Shown: positions 27,565 to 39,387 of the stretch, one piece after another
How the letters are laid out: the number at the start of each line of letters is the position of its first letter
Position numbering within the stretch: position 1 is the first letter of the stretch
Position numbers and translations under genes: made by a program
Notes under the pieces: model-generated
The model's input: the letters and a program-made list of their open reading frames with translations, nothing else
What the model was told of the DNA's origin: nothing
Databases searched by the model: none
Assembly (NCBI RefSeq): GCF_014529535.1
Contig: NW_023503372.1
Coordinates: 62,001-126,000 of the forward strand
Length of the DNA stretch: 64,000 nt
Direction of reading: 5' to 3'
Source of the DNA: Bradysia coprophila
Taxonomy: Eukaryota; Arthropoda; Insecta; Diptera; Sciaridae

Positions 27565-28235
27565 TCAATAGTTGAAGTGGAAGTTAAAGTAAGGTTAAAT
27601 CGCTTAACATCAAAGGTTTATCGACAGTTGCAATTGATGTTGCAAAAACGGTTTACTCACTTCACATCAAAGGTTGATAGACAGTTGCAATTGACGTTGT
27701 ACAAACGGTACAATCACTTACCATCAAAGGTTGATCGACAGTTGCGATTGAAGTTGTAAATACGGTTAAATCGCTTAACATCAGATATTGATCGACAGTT
27801 GTAATTGAAGTAGTGAAAACGGGTCAATCACTTCACAGCAAAGGTAGATCGACAGTTGCAATTGAAGTTGTAAATACGGTTAAATCGCTTAACATCAGAT
27901 ATTGATCGACAGTTGCAATTGAAGTAGTGAAAATGGGTCAATCACTTCACAGCAAAGGTTGATCGACAGTTGCAATTGGAGTTGTAAAAACAGTTCAATT
28001 ACTTACCATCAAAGGTTGATCGACAGTTGCAATTGAAGTTGTAAATACGGTTAAATCACTTCACAGCAAAGGTGGATAGACAGTTGCAATTGACGTTGTA
28101 AAAACGGTTAAATCACTTATCATCAAAGGTTGATCAACAGTTGCAATAGAAGTTGTAAATACGGAATTGTTACTAAAATCGAAGGTTGATCGACAGTTGC
28201 AAATTGCAACTTGCAATAAAAGTTGTAAATACGGT
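27565..28235 (+). repeat. Left subterminal repeat array
   Basis: About eleven degenerate units of 57-60 bp. Each contains GATCGACAGTTGCAATTG, GAAGTTGTAAATACGGTTAA and CACTTAACATCAAAGGTT blocks. Arrays at this position in CACTA-type elements are transposase-binding sites. The core ACAGTTGC is the reverse complement of GCAACTGT, which recurs in the right array. Short open frames through the array are artefacts of the period. Confidence 0.9.
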
Positions 28236-28426
28236 TTTATCACTTATGTAAAGTTTGGGGAGGTCAAACAGATTGCTATTATATTAGATATAGGGGAACA
28301 CACACACACACCTCTTCTAATGATTTTACTTATAAAAAATGACCACATATGTATCGTTTCGACGATAATCATCACGTGGTGAATTTTTAGTATGAAAATC
28401 CGCTATAGTATCACCCGTATTGTATA

Positions 28427-28551
28427 GATCATTCAAACGATGTCACATTTTACATTCTATCGTTAGGTCTGGTGATTGTGCTTTCGACCATCTGTAAACT
28501 TTGGGGTCAGATCGACGAGAGAATGTAAAATGCGATATCGTTTGAATGATC
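28427..28551. repeat. Foldback element inside the transposon
   Basis: The 125-bp segment starts GATCATTCAAACGAT and ends ATCGTTTGAATGATC. Arms of about 35 bp pair with only a few mismatches, around a ~55-bp loop. Confidence 0.85.
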
Positions 28552-28685
28552 TGGCCAAGTGACCCTTAGAAAATGGGGGTTGTAAATAATTTAGGAAATA
28601 TCTAGCAACCCCTGTCACATTTTTGTCGTAATAAGGGTATCGAGCCAAAATACACATTTTTCTGCAGAAAACTCGAGATAACATC

Positions 28686-29088
28686 ATGGAAACATTACGA
28701 TTTCCAATAACAACTATCCGTCAGGTGGACAACTTAGAACATTCCTTAAGAGGAGGAGAGAATGTTCGAAAGCAATTGGTAAGAGAAAAAGAAATTTCAG
28801 TTCAAAGATTTGCAAAGTGACATCGTACCATTCATACTTATGTAGGAAAACGTAATCAATTTACTCAACGGCGACAACCCTTTGAAGCTTCTAAATGCTA
28901 TCATGACATTTATTTTCGCTCCCCGAATTCTCGTTCATCTTTCTTGGCATGGCTCACTGATAAAAAAAGCCTTCAAAGAGCTGGTGATCACAGATATCAT
29001 TATACGTTGTATTCGTGGACGATTTCCGAATTACAAAAACACGGATTTGAAGCAGATCATTTCTCACTACTTTTCGGTACGGAAATAA
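28686..29088 (+). CDS. DUF4806-domain protein, short or truncated copy
   Basis: Two exons, 28668-28778 and 28846-29088, joined across a 67-bp intron (CAATTG|GTAAGAG to TTATGTAG|GAAAAC) in phase 0. From the ATG at 28686 this gives 111 aa. The 28668 boundary follows TTTTCTGCAG, so the ATG may instead be an internal methionine of a longer product. The protein reads FPITTIRQVDNLEHSLRGGE, then a middle helix region with IFAPRIL and SWHGSL, then FKELVITDIIIRCIRG. That order of hydrophobic blocks matches the C-terminal DUF4806 domain. No N-terminal exons are visible upstream, where a foldback and the left repeat array sit. DUF4806 has no established biochemical function; it commonly turns up in transposon-associated insect proteins. 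Confidence 0.65.
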
Positions 29089-29218
29089 ATCTTAAAATGT
29101 GTTTGATTAAGATCCGACGTGTGGGAGACTACAATAACCATTAAAACGTCAAAAATTTCTTAGATTTTTTTGTTTCTTATTTTCTTGCTCCGTTTTTAAG
29201 AAGCTAACGCTACAGTCT

Positions 29219-29391
29219 GGGAATTATAAGAAGTAACAATTATAATCCAATCGACGCTATTCATTCCACATGCGTTACCAACGTTACGACATTTACGTAT
29301 GTATATGTATTATAACATGTAAATCGCATGCGGATTGAATAACCTCGATTGGATTGTAATTGTTGAAGATGTAACTTCGTATAATTCTCCC
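29219..29391. repeat. Foldback MITE inside the transposon
   Basis: Arms include GGAATTATAAGAAGTAACAA and AATCCAATCGACG on the left, paired with the complement of CGATTGGATTGTAATTGTTG and TTACATCTTC on the right. The arms are about 65 bp and imperfect, with an AT-rich loop. Confidence 0.8.
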
Positions 29392-30959
29392 ACCGTATTT
29401 TCTATGCAGCACCTATTGTGCTTCGAGATTCCTTTAGCTCGGAATCTCAAGATGTTTCATGTTTTCTTGGATTCTTGACATCAACAGAACCAGCCATTTT
29501 AAAGACAAAGAATTTTCTTCTGTAAATAGCGACTAAGGAAAAGAAATGTTGTCATTTATGACTAACGTATTTGATCGAGTGTTACAGTAGCGAAAACCCG
29601 ACCGTGAGTTGCTTATGGAACATTCAAAAAAATAGCACAATTAACGGTTCTTAACGGTTTGTGTTACGATGCAACGTTTCTCTTACACCTATCGGTACAG
29701 TGACTTAATGAAATACCACCAACCAGTATCACCATAACGCAATTCCCGATTTTCTGAAAACATTGAATTTAAATCCAAAAAATCATTTCAAACATTTTTA
29801 TTTGATTATTTAAGATGCCAAAGAATGAATCTTTAATACAAATTACTCCTTTTGTAAATGGGTTTCACACAATAACAATAGTATTTTGATTCTCCAACCC
29901 TTTGACAGAGTTATCTTAAACATTCGACAAACTTTCTTCAATCAATTTAGTACCAAAAATGTCATTTCATTTTATTTATTATTCAAAAAAATATATCATA
30001 GACTACGCATATACATCATTCCATTATTTTCAATAACTTCAACGTCGTCGTATGGAGATGTATATGGTCTCCATACGACAACAGAAAAATATTAACCTAA
30101 TTCTATTCGGTTTTATTTTGATAGCATTTATTTTGATACTAGTACCATGTATTCATGGTACATTTTAGCAAATTACAAAAAAAAATCATCTTTTTATAAG
30201 GATGAGTTTAAATGCTTGCGACTCACACACTTGTTGACGTTTGCGACACACACATTTGTTTATGTTTGCGTAGATAGTGGTACACTCACATGTTATATTC
30301 GTTTGATGACATTTCTGTTTCTGTTTTCATTTTGTTCGAAGAATTTTGACTTTGAGTGCAAATATTGAATAAGTTAAGAGGAAACATCAATTATTATTTG
30401 TGTGGTCTTTGGCGAGCTAAATCCTCCGAAAGAATCCAAATTTTAACAAACACATTGATTGAGATAAGTGAAAAAACCATACTTCATCGGCATGTAATAA
30501 TGCTGTGTAAACAAAGTGAAATAATGAAAAATGTATGACTGTTTCAGTTCTAGAACTCATATCAATCAGAATCGGATCAATATTTTCGGAATAAGATGAT
30601 GCCTGTTCAAAACGTAAAAGTAAGAAGCAGTTTCCATAGAATCTGTACAAAAAACCATATCAGAAATGCGACCTTTATGCCGTAAAGCTATGTACTGCTA
30701 TGAACCGAAGAGAAAGTGATCCACAAAACACGCAGGACCATGCCTTGAGGTGAATTTATTGTAAATTTACACGAAAGTTGCGCCTCGAATATCCGTGATC
30801 CGCTGAGCGTTTGCTTCGCATTCTCTTTGATACGCTTTGCTTGGCTATTTTTCTGACAAAGTCTTAAACTCGACTTTGACTATCTGCGTACTATGTCATT
30901 GGCCGCCAATTTTAGATTATTTTGTATTTATCACTTCAAAGTCAAGAGAGTTTTATATA

Positions 30960-31163
30960 GTGTAGAAGTTAACGACCAACGTTTTACAACTTAGTTTTTG
31001 ATTTTTCTCATTCACAAACTAATTGTTCAACGCGCTTTAAGGGGAGCTTTAGTTGTTAGTCAATAAGGAATAAAGCTCCCCTTATAGCACGTTGTACAAT
31101 AAGTTTACGAATGAGTAAAGTCAAAAATTAAGTTGTCAACGTTGGTCGTTAATTTCTAGACTA
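30960..31163. repeat. Foldback MITE inside the transposon
   Basis: Arms of about 85 bp: TTAACGACCAACGTT on the left matches AACGTTGGTCGTTAA on the right. The inner ends GGGGAGCTTTA and TAAAGCTCCCC also pair. The right edge lies about 130 bp past the transposase stop codon. Confidence 0.85.
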
Positions 31164-31290
31164 ATATTGTGTATTGAATAGAAGCTGCAGCGAGTTGCAG
31201 TCCACTACATGTGGCAATAATTGCTAGCAGGGGGTGGTAAAAAGTAAAATAATCTCTTCGACATATATATAAAAGCGAATTGTAAACAGT

Positions 31291-33363
31291 TTATTGTGTA
31301 TAATGGAGTAAGGGGAAAAAGACGGATGTTTCTTCGTCCATTTCAATCCGATACAACTTACAAAACATGTCGTCTAAAGTAATGGATGAGGATATCGAAA
31401 TAAGCTTAGACTTATATATAAACAAATTTCTTGATTCCATCGGCAGTTCATAGAAATTTTCCTGGTATTTGCTAACAAGAATGGCACCTTCAAACACAAC
31501 CGAATTTTCGTTTTGATGTATTGTGTCAACCATGAAAATTTCAAGTTTCTTCGTAAGCAGCCATCGATTTTTTTCAGATGAATCCAATCGAATGTCCTTA
31601 AGACGCAGAATATTTTTTTGTAAGGATTCGGATGCAACTTTTTGTTTTTCTTCGTATTCACGGATTTTTTCACACGCATCTCTTTCAGCAATTCTTTTGA
31701 TAACTTGCTGTAATGGCAAATGACCTCCTCTAACCAAACTTTTTAAAAAACCCAAATTACTCTCGCCAGGAAACGCAGAGTACTCATCAAATACACCAAA
31801 GCGTTCTACATCGTCCGTTACGTGTATCACCGAGTGGATACTGTACGTAGAATTCTCATTTCCGTAAATATCTCCAAATCTTTTTGAAAATGATCGAAAT
31901 AGACGTTTCGCAACAGGTAAATATTTTAACAATGGTTTGCTGCAACATATTGTCACTGCGCAGTGAAGTGCTAAGAAATGGTTATACATTTCGTCAGTAA
32001 GGAACCCGCGTAGCGCCACTGGACCGGTTTTTAGCAGAAATGTGCGAAATTCAGTGGCTTTCCAGAAATTTAAGCAATTCAGTGATCTGTTGGTTCTACC
32101 AATTTCGGACGGCTTCGTACCACCGGCTTGTATATGCTTTTCGGAAATTCCCGAAACATCTTTAGAAGATAGTTTCAAATTACTACATCCATTGACCCAT
32201 AACAACAAAAGCCGCTTCATACAGCCGTACAATATGAGGTGTAGGTACTCCAACGGGATGTCATGAATCATATCTATCGGCAGTTCTTCTAGCGGAGAGT
32301 CGTCGTGGTGGTGTTGCTCGTTTACTTGGTTTCGGAAGGACTCGTCTGTTCTAAGTGGAGCACGAGTTCCGATTAAACAAACATGTCCTGCACTTTTTTT
32401 TTGTTTTGAAACTGTTGCTTTGACTTTGCATAAATATTCTCCTTCTTCCTCGCATCGTTCGCAAGAAAAATAGCCGTTGTGCCCAATGATGCATTTTAAG
32501 AATGCCCGTGCAGGAGCGTCTAATATAAATTTGTCGATTCGAATTTTCAAAATTTTGGTGTGTCCACTCTGCACAACAGTTAACCCATTTGCTAACAACC
32601 CATGCATTTCGTTTAGAAGTGGTCGGACGAATATTTCGGCACTATCGGGTTTCGACGATCCTTTAAACAATTGTACGAAGAACGATTTCATATCGACTCC
32701 TTTGATACTACACTGAACAGGCCAGAACTCAGATTTCGAACTTTTATAAATTGGGGTGCCATCGATATGAATAGTGAGCTCAAGTAAATCCGAACAGTTG
32801 TGCTTTTTGGACAATTCGATTAATTTACTCTTAAGTCCACCGTACCAACATTCGCCAGACCCCATTTTGAACACATCGACTTTTTTTGGTGTTTTCAGAA
32901 GTGTTCTTGCGTCCACTGGCAAGGAAGGGTGACCATTTGACTTCAAAATTTTCAAGAGTTCGCTCAGGGCAAATAACCGAATATTGTTATCAATCGCCCA
33001 CTTTCGTAGTTTATAGTCTATAGTTTTGATGTAAGCAAAAACGTCAAATCCGAACTCGAAAACTTCGCTCAATTCTGCTAAATCCTGTAGCTCTAAATCA
33101 TCGATTTGCGAATCGTCCAAAGGAGTACAATTTTGAGGTTCTGATAACATAATTACTATTAAGAACAATTCCTCAGAAAGGAGTATAAATGATCCTTCTT
33201 AAGGAGTTTTATTTGTTACACTACCTTCACAATCATTGGTATCAAATTCACTCATACAGTCGGAGTCATCTCTTTCACTTATAAACTCGGAGTCGCTCAG
33301 CATATAAAAATCAGTATCGGATGCTTCCATTTCAAAATCGGTTTCTGCATGTGGAGCCATCAT
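31291..33363 (-). CDS. CACTA-like (CMC group) transposase
   Basis: Two exons on the minus strand, 33363-33225 and 33155-31291, with a 69-bp intron in phase 1. They join to 667 aa, starting MMAPHAETDFEMEASDTD. The first ~90 residues are acidic. The core shows IHIDGTPIYKSSKSEFWPV (D178), LDAPARAFLKC (D259), a CERC pair at 278-281, HDIPLEYLHLILYG (D345) and ATEFRTFLLKTGP (E415). This order (DG-SS-FWPV, D-PA, cysteine pair, D-xx-LHL, TEFR) is that of transposases related to plant Transposase_21 and animal CACTA relatives. D178, D345 and E415 are my candidates for the catalytic triad. The frame is uninterrupted, so the copy may be active. It is transcribed divergently from the DUF4806 gene. Confidence 0.8.
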
Positions 33364-34690
33364 ATTTGACTGTTGCGTGAAGGTTTTTTTTATTAGGAAG
33401 TGGTTTCATTAAAACAATTAAAAGAACATTTATTTTTACTATGTAAGTGAAATAATGCAAACTACCCGATTTTTCTAAGTACTAACGAATCAAATTCACT
33501 TATCGGTGCTAGATTTTTAGCCTAACAAAAATTCATAAAATAATAATCTAGACATTCATTTGCTAAATAAATTTTGTGTGCAATCATTTACAAATCACAA
33601 CAGCTCCTAAAACACGTCAAGTTTTACTTATATTACGATGCAATACAAAAATTTCTTCGATTAGCGTACCTCTGAATAGCTCAATGCAATATTCTCTGCC
33701 ATTTGAATCTCATCTATTTTCGCTTTAAGCTTTCGTTGAAAGGTTCTCTTTGATGTTAACATAATGATAGTTTTGTTTGTTTCGATGATTAGATAATTGA
33801 AATACTTGAATGGTTTGATATTTCACGCAAGGAGACATTAGGAGTACTCTGATTCAACTCTACTATGCATTAAAAAACCTCGTTTAGTGTTTTTGAATAA
33901 ATTTTTTGATTCGGGATTGCCGAATGTTATTTATTTCCTACCAAATATTTCGACCTCAGTTCGAGGACATTATCTATGGCTGAAACATTTTTTCACGAAT
34001 TCGATTACAAATCTCCAAACTCGTTTAGTGTTTCACATTGAAACGTTCACTAATGAGTTACATTTGTTAAGATTTCTTAATATTTATTGAAACATTAAAA
34101 ACTCTTTTTTTAATGAGAGCTGAAAAAATTCTAAAAAATGACGAAAAATTCAGAAATTTATACCTGAGAATTATTCTTATTTTGGAATAAAAATTCGCAA
34201 AAAAAGCCCTAAAGTGGCAAAATCTCGTACTTCAATTGTCGATGGATCTCTTAATTTCTGCTAAAAATAGCTACGCTGAAAAACCTAGCTATGTTTATAT
34301 TTCATTTCATTTGTTTCTGATAAAAGTAACCTAATACAATGAGCGCCAGTATGCGTTAACAATTCAAAGGCAGTAGAAACATACTGACCACTCCATGTGA
34401 GTATGGCGCTTTTCTCAATCCGAATTGCAAAACATTTATTTTTGCAAAGTTGTAGTTTTCCCCTTACTTTTACTTTCGCAAACAAGAAAAAACGAAGAAT
34501 GAAAAGCAAAACTTGTATTAGATGACCATCTTTGTGACGGGTCAAGTCTGGTCCCTTAAGGTGGTCAATGTAGGCGAATTTGACTGTAATTTTAAGCGCC
34601 TCTACAAAGAAAAATAAGTTGGCTGAGATTTTCCTGACGTAGTGAAAATCATTCGAAAAAAATCTTCACAACTTCAAGCGAAAATTTAAA
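33364..34690. promoter_or_regulatory. Divergent intergenic region between transposase and DUF4806 gene
   Basis: 1.3 kb separates the two start codons, which face away from one another, so both promoters must lie here. The DNA is AT-rich with no recognisable protein. I cannot identify individual promoter elements. Confidence 0.4.
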
Positions 34691-37600
34691 ATGTCGTCTC
34701 CTCAAGCTGAAGCAGAGATCGAGCTGTACTGTATAGCTGAAACGATTGAAAATGCACAATTGATGGTCACTGCATCTCCAGAATTATGGGTTAATGGTAA
34801 CATTCTCCTTTGGCCACCCGGAGAGGTCGATAGAAGTAAGCCGACTCCCCCACAGTCGGACTGGACGCCAACAATGTGCAGGATCTTAAAAAGCTCAATA
34901 GGTAAAACCGATTTTTTATCATAATGTGCTAAAATACCATCAACATCAACACTGGTATCTAAATGAATGCTATCAAAGAAATTGTGTAAAAACTAATAGT
35001 GGATATTGAGATCATTGACGATACACTCCTTCATACAACTTTTATTTAAAAAAAAAAAACAAAAAGCGCTGTTTTATGGGAAAATATATGTAAGAGTTCT
35101 AATTGCAGAGTCTGCGCTGCACTAAATAATTGATTTGCTAAAAAATGTTTTAAACTTGAAAGTGAATTTGCGAAATCTTGAGCAACTCAATGAAACTGTT
35201 GCTTTATTCTGAAGAATTTGTGTAATCAATTCGACGCGATTTTCGACCCGTTTATGTGTAGTCGCTTGAACAAAAAATTATAATTATTGTTGACCACAAG
35301 CAATCCAATTATCTGTCTACACTATTATTACAGAGACGGCTCAAATTTCGAATAATTTCAAAATTTGGCAAGTTCACTGTTCAGATTAAAAATAAATTAA
35401 ATTTACCACTTCAGTCGAAACTATTTCGTGAAAACTTTCGGCTAATAAAAACACTTTTGGGAGAGAAGCAGAAGCAAATTCAACTCACGATTCCTATCCA
35501 AACTTTAGTCGCAACATATGAATGTTTCGTTGATCTATGTGCGCTGATATTTACGTTATTTCTTAGTCGCAACAGAGTAAAATCACTTGATCTTTGACCC
35601 CTTACTTATCATTTGTTTAGCGACTTTCAAAGAAGCTTTAGAGTTTGAAAAGATGTATTCTAAACATCGGAATTCGGACTCGTTTCGAGAATTTGAGGCC
35701 CGTAAACAACTTAAACGGAAGCGTCCCATTAATGAAAATGAGAACTTGAAGTCAGATTTGATAGACATGAGTTCATTGGTCAATAAAATTAACAATGAAA
35801 ATGGTAATATTGAAAATCAGTTATAATTCTGCTATTAACATGGAAACATTTAGCTTCCAAACCGAAAAATGTTGAGCTAAAAGCAAAAGGCAATAAATAC
35901 CATAGCCTGTGTCTGGATAAGGATAAAGCCAAATTGAGCACGCGAGGTATATTTTTTTATTTAAACAAAAAAACTTATCAACATTTCCTTCAAATTTTAA
36001 GAGCCAAATAAAAACAAATTTGGTATACCACCACGGTCAAATGTTCGTGTAAAGCCCAAAAGTAGTTATTGTAAATTAGTAATGAGGTCGCTTCAACTCT
36101 AAATGATAAATTTGTTTAAGATCCTGCATTAGAAAAAGGCGGAGTGGTTAAAAAGCCTCGTTATGAGAATTATCTCAAATCAGGAAGTAGTTTTCAATCT
36201 CAACAGTTTCGTAAAATTCTTTTTGATTGTAAAATTCTTAGAAATAAACACCGCTTCCGCCGCTGGCAAAAAGAAAATTTCACCACCCCCTCTCATAAAA
36301 ATGAACCAAGCTAAAGTAAGCTCAACTATCACGAAGGAGCAATACTTAATCGAAAATGCGCTTACTGAAAATGGCGAGTATTTATTTTTGAAAATAAACG
36401 TAGTTTGTTCATAGTTTCGTTTAATAGAATTCAATTCAAAAGCTTATACTATCGATAAATCATCCACTCCAATCAATGAAGAAGTCGACCTAGCACCCCT
36501 TGACGACCAAAATAATGTATCAGAAGACGATCAGGTGAAAAACATCTATTCTGCCTTAAATTCAGGATCATTCGAGGCTAAGAAGAAAATACTTAATCCG
36601 GTTCGAAAACCCAAAAGTAATGGGACCCTAATACCAATTTTACGAGTTTCTTTAACCATTTTCTTACATAGAGGATGAACACAAGCACAGCGAATTTGGT
36701 ACTGGCATATTTGGTGAAGACGTGACAAACCCTTCAATTAAAAAACATTCTGGTTTAAATGTCATCGAGGACATTGTAATCCGACCAGCAAGTGTGACGA
36801 TGCCTCCACCTGTTGGGAATGATCAAATCAGTAAAGAAGCTTTCGTTTTCCGTAGTTGTTGACGTAGATTTTCACTTATAATTATGGGTTAATTGAGAGT
36901 CGTTTTTCGCGTTAAATTATAACTTTAAACGAAAATCATCAGCCTAGCTAAATTGGTCTGAGAATGAAATCTTTAGCAAAATAATTTCACTACGCAATAC
37001 AGGACTTGTGCACGGATGGTGGCATTGAGTCGCCGACAGTAATTTAAAAAAAAGGAAAAGCTAAATTACACGGTGTAGATAAATTTAGTCTCAGAGAGAT
37101 GAGTCGATTATCAGAATTTGTCTGGTCTATACCAAAGCGAAACCGAAAATTTCGAACAGTCCATACAAACCAATTTTTTTTGCTACTACACTATTACCCA
37201 CTATGTCAATTCCACTCGTGCACATTCCAAAAGTTGAAAATGTTGCCGTCTTTACCAGAAAAAACTAATTCAATTCATTTTGTGTTAGGTGAGATCGCTT
37301 CAGCAATTGTGTCGGGTCTAAATGATATTAAGAATATCTTCAAACAGTCGGAGCAAAGACGTATGAATTATGAAGCACGTATGCAGACCCAATGGGAAGT
37401 TTTTGTTAAGAAAGTGTCGCTCAACCAAGGACAAAATGACGATGTAGGCGAGTCGTTAGATGTGAACGAAGATTTTGATGAACTCGACAAAAACTTCCCC
37501 GTAAAACGTCAACCGTCTGTTGAGCAATTAGATTGGTACATCGAGAGAGATCTACCTTTCAAACGTAGAATGGTACGAACTATTCAAATTATTGTACGGT

Positions 37601-37986
37601 TGCTCGAAGTATCGAACTATTGTTTTGCTTTTTTTTTCAAGAAAAACCGAATCGATTTGCTTGGTGGTAGAGATGAAAAAGATTCAATTCGCCGGAAAAT
37701 GAAGTACTTAATCGCTGACACTGCATTAGAACATTACACATGGAGGGGCACTGCAGACAAAAAACCGTTCCTCAAACTTACGTTTCTGAATGACTTGATT
37801 TTTAAAAGTGTTCGCTCGCAATACCCCAAGTATACCCTCAAGCAGTACAGCACTTATATGGTTGAGTGGTTGAAACATGCAAAAACCCGACAACGGAAAG
37901 TTGTCTACCAATATCCAAACGCACGAAAAGAAGACGATGAAGATTTCCATCATTCAGATGATGACGGATTCGATCCACAATATTGA
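34691..37986 (+). CDS. DUF4806-domain protein of the transposon
   Basis: Ten exons: 34691-34901, 35621-35803, 35854-35946, 36002-36061, 36121-36186, 36242-36373, 36428-36616, 36672-36830, 37289-37593, 37642-37986. Nearly all introns are phase 1 and 48-59 bp; the first is 719 bp. The sum is 1743 nt, 580 aa, with no internal stop. One junction (36374) needs a GC-AG intron. The N-terminus (WVNGNILLWPPGEVDRS, then ATFKEALEFEKMYSKH) resembles the start of other DUF4806 proteins. A charged, low-complexity linker follows. The C-terminus has RDLPFKRRMVRTIQ, NRIDLLGGRDEKDSIRRKMK and TALEHYTWRG then VEWLKHAKTR, the DUF4806 pattern. The role is unknown; an accessory or DNA-binding part in transposition is plausible. 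The 37289 acceptor replaces the upstream in-frame MSRLSEF. Confidence 0.7.
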
Positions 37987-38399
37987 GCCTACATTTATCA
38001 AAAACTCTATTCCGTTCTTTTGTTTTTTTTTTAAATTATTTTTATCTCATTGAAACCCACCGATATGAAAACTTTTTAAGTGCATAGGAATGGTGGCGTA
38101 ATTCCATTTTTTCTTCATCTCTTATTTGTTCATTAAACATTATCTGCGTATGTCTGAATCAAGTCTTTCATTACAAGATATCTGGATCTGGGTTTCTTCT
38201 GTGATATGAGTATGCCGCCGTTAAGAAGGATGCAGGAAAATATCTTCGATAGCGTGTATACTCCATCGGTAATCCATCTCAATAGATTTGCTGATAGTAT
38301 TTTGGATTGGTTTTAATCGAAAGATGTGTGAAAGTTGTTCTTGGAAATATTACCTAATTAAGGTAGTTCAAATTAAAATAATCAAAACGCGACTCTTTA

Positions 38400-39240
38400 C
38401 ATAACCGTTGTACAACTGTTGAGGTAGAAGTAGTAAACTGTTAAAACAGCTTCAAGCAATCATCGTGCAAGGGCTGTTGCGAATGTAAATCATCTATTGA
38501 GAAAATCCTTAGTAACAACGGTAATACAACTGTTAAAGTGATCGTATTGCAACAGTTAATGTAAGAGTTGTTTAACTGTTGGGGCAACCGTAGTGCGACT
38601 GTTCGGGATACCAAACCACAACTGATTAAAATAGTAATTCAACTGTTGAAATAATCTGAGCATATGGTAGTGCAACTGTTAAACGAACCGTAATGCAACT
38701 GTTAACGCGATCATAGTGTAACAGTTAACGCGACCGTAGTGCAACAGTTAATACGACCGCAGTGCAACAGTTAACGCGATCTTAGTACAACAATTAAAGA
38801 AACCTTAGTGCAACTGTTAAAGAGAGCGTATTGCATTAGTTGAGCCGAAAGTTGTTTAACCGTATTGATACTGTTTGGACTTCCAAACTACAACTGTTTT
38901 AAAAATCGTCATAACTGTAGGGCAATGGTAAAGCTACCGTAGTGTTACAGTTAAAACGATCGTAATGGAACTGTTAAAACAACTACAGTTCAACTGTTGA
39001 AGCAACTGTAGTTCAACTGTTAAAGCGACCGTAGTGCAATATTTAAAGCGCCCGTAGTTTAACTGTTTAAACAGCTTTAATACATCTGTTGAGACAATCA
39101 CTGTTCGACTGTAAAGGAAACGGTTCTACAACAATTTATGCAACTGTTAGTACATCATTAATAAAACTGTTGAATTAGCTGCAGCAGAACTATCAACGCA
39201 ACTGTTATGCGACTCTTAATATAACCGGAGTACTATTTTT
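38400..39240 (-). repeat. Right subterminal repeat array
   Basis: About 30 degenerate copies of a 23-25 bp unit, typified by GTGCAACTGTTAAAGCGACC and GTAGTGCAACAGTTAACGCG. The GCAACWGTT core is the reverse complement of the ACAGTTGC core of the left array, as expected for subterminal transposase-binding sites. Confidence 0.9.
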
Positions 39241-39374
39241 GAATTACCTAATTTGTACAACTCGGCAAACACTTTCAAACAACCATAAAACTAAGTATAA
39301 GTAACCGTTTCGTTTTTGGTTGAACAATATTACCATAATTTATATCTGGTAAAACAACTGAAATATAAAATATT

Positions 39375-39387
39375 TTTGTTATTTGGG
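39375..39387 (-). repeat. Right terminal inverted repeat
   Basis: TTTGTTATTTGGG, the complement of CCCAAATAACAAA, with one mismatch to the left end. Confidence 0.65.

Noticed and set aside
27577..28243. ORFs through the left subterminal array
   Set aside because: They consist of repeated RQLQLTL-like words generated by the array period and occur on both strands.
37099..37288. Start of the last DUF4806 exon at MSRLSEF
   Set aside because: An acceptor TGTGTTAG at 37288 matches the phase-1 donor at 36831; the earlier frame is open by chance.
38400..39240. CRISPR-like array
   Set aside because: Units are degenerate without unique spacers, in a eukaryotic genome, and sit at a transposon end.
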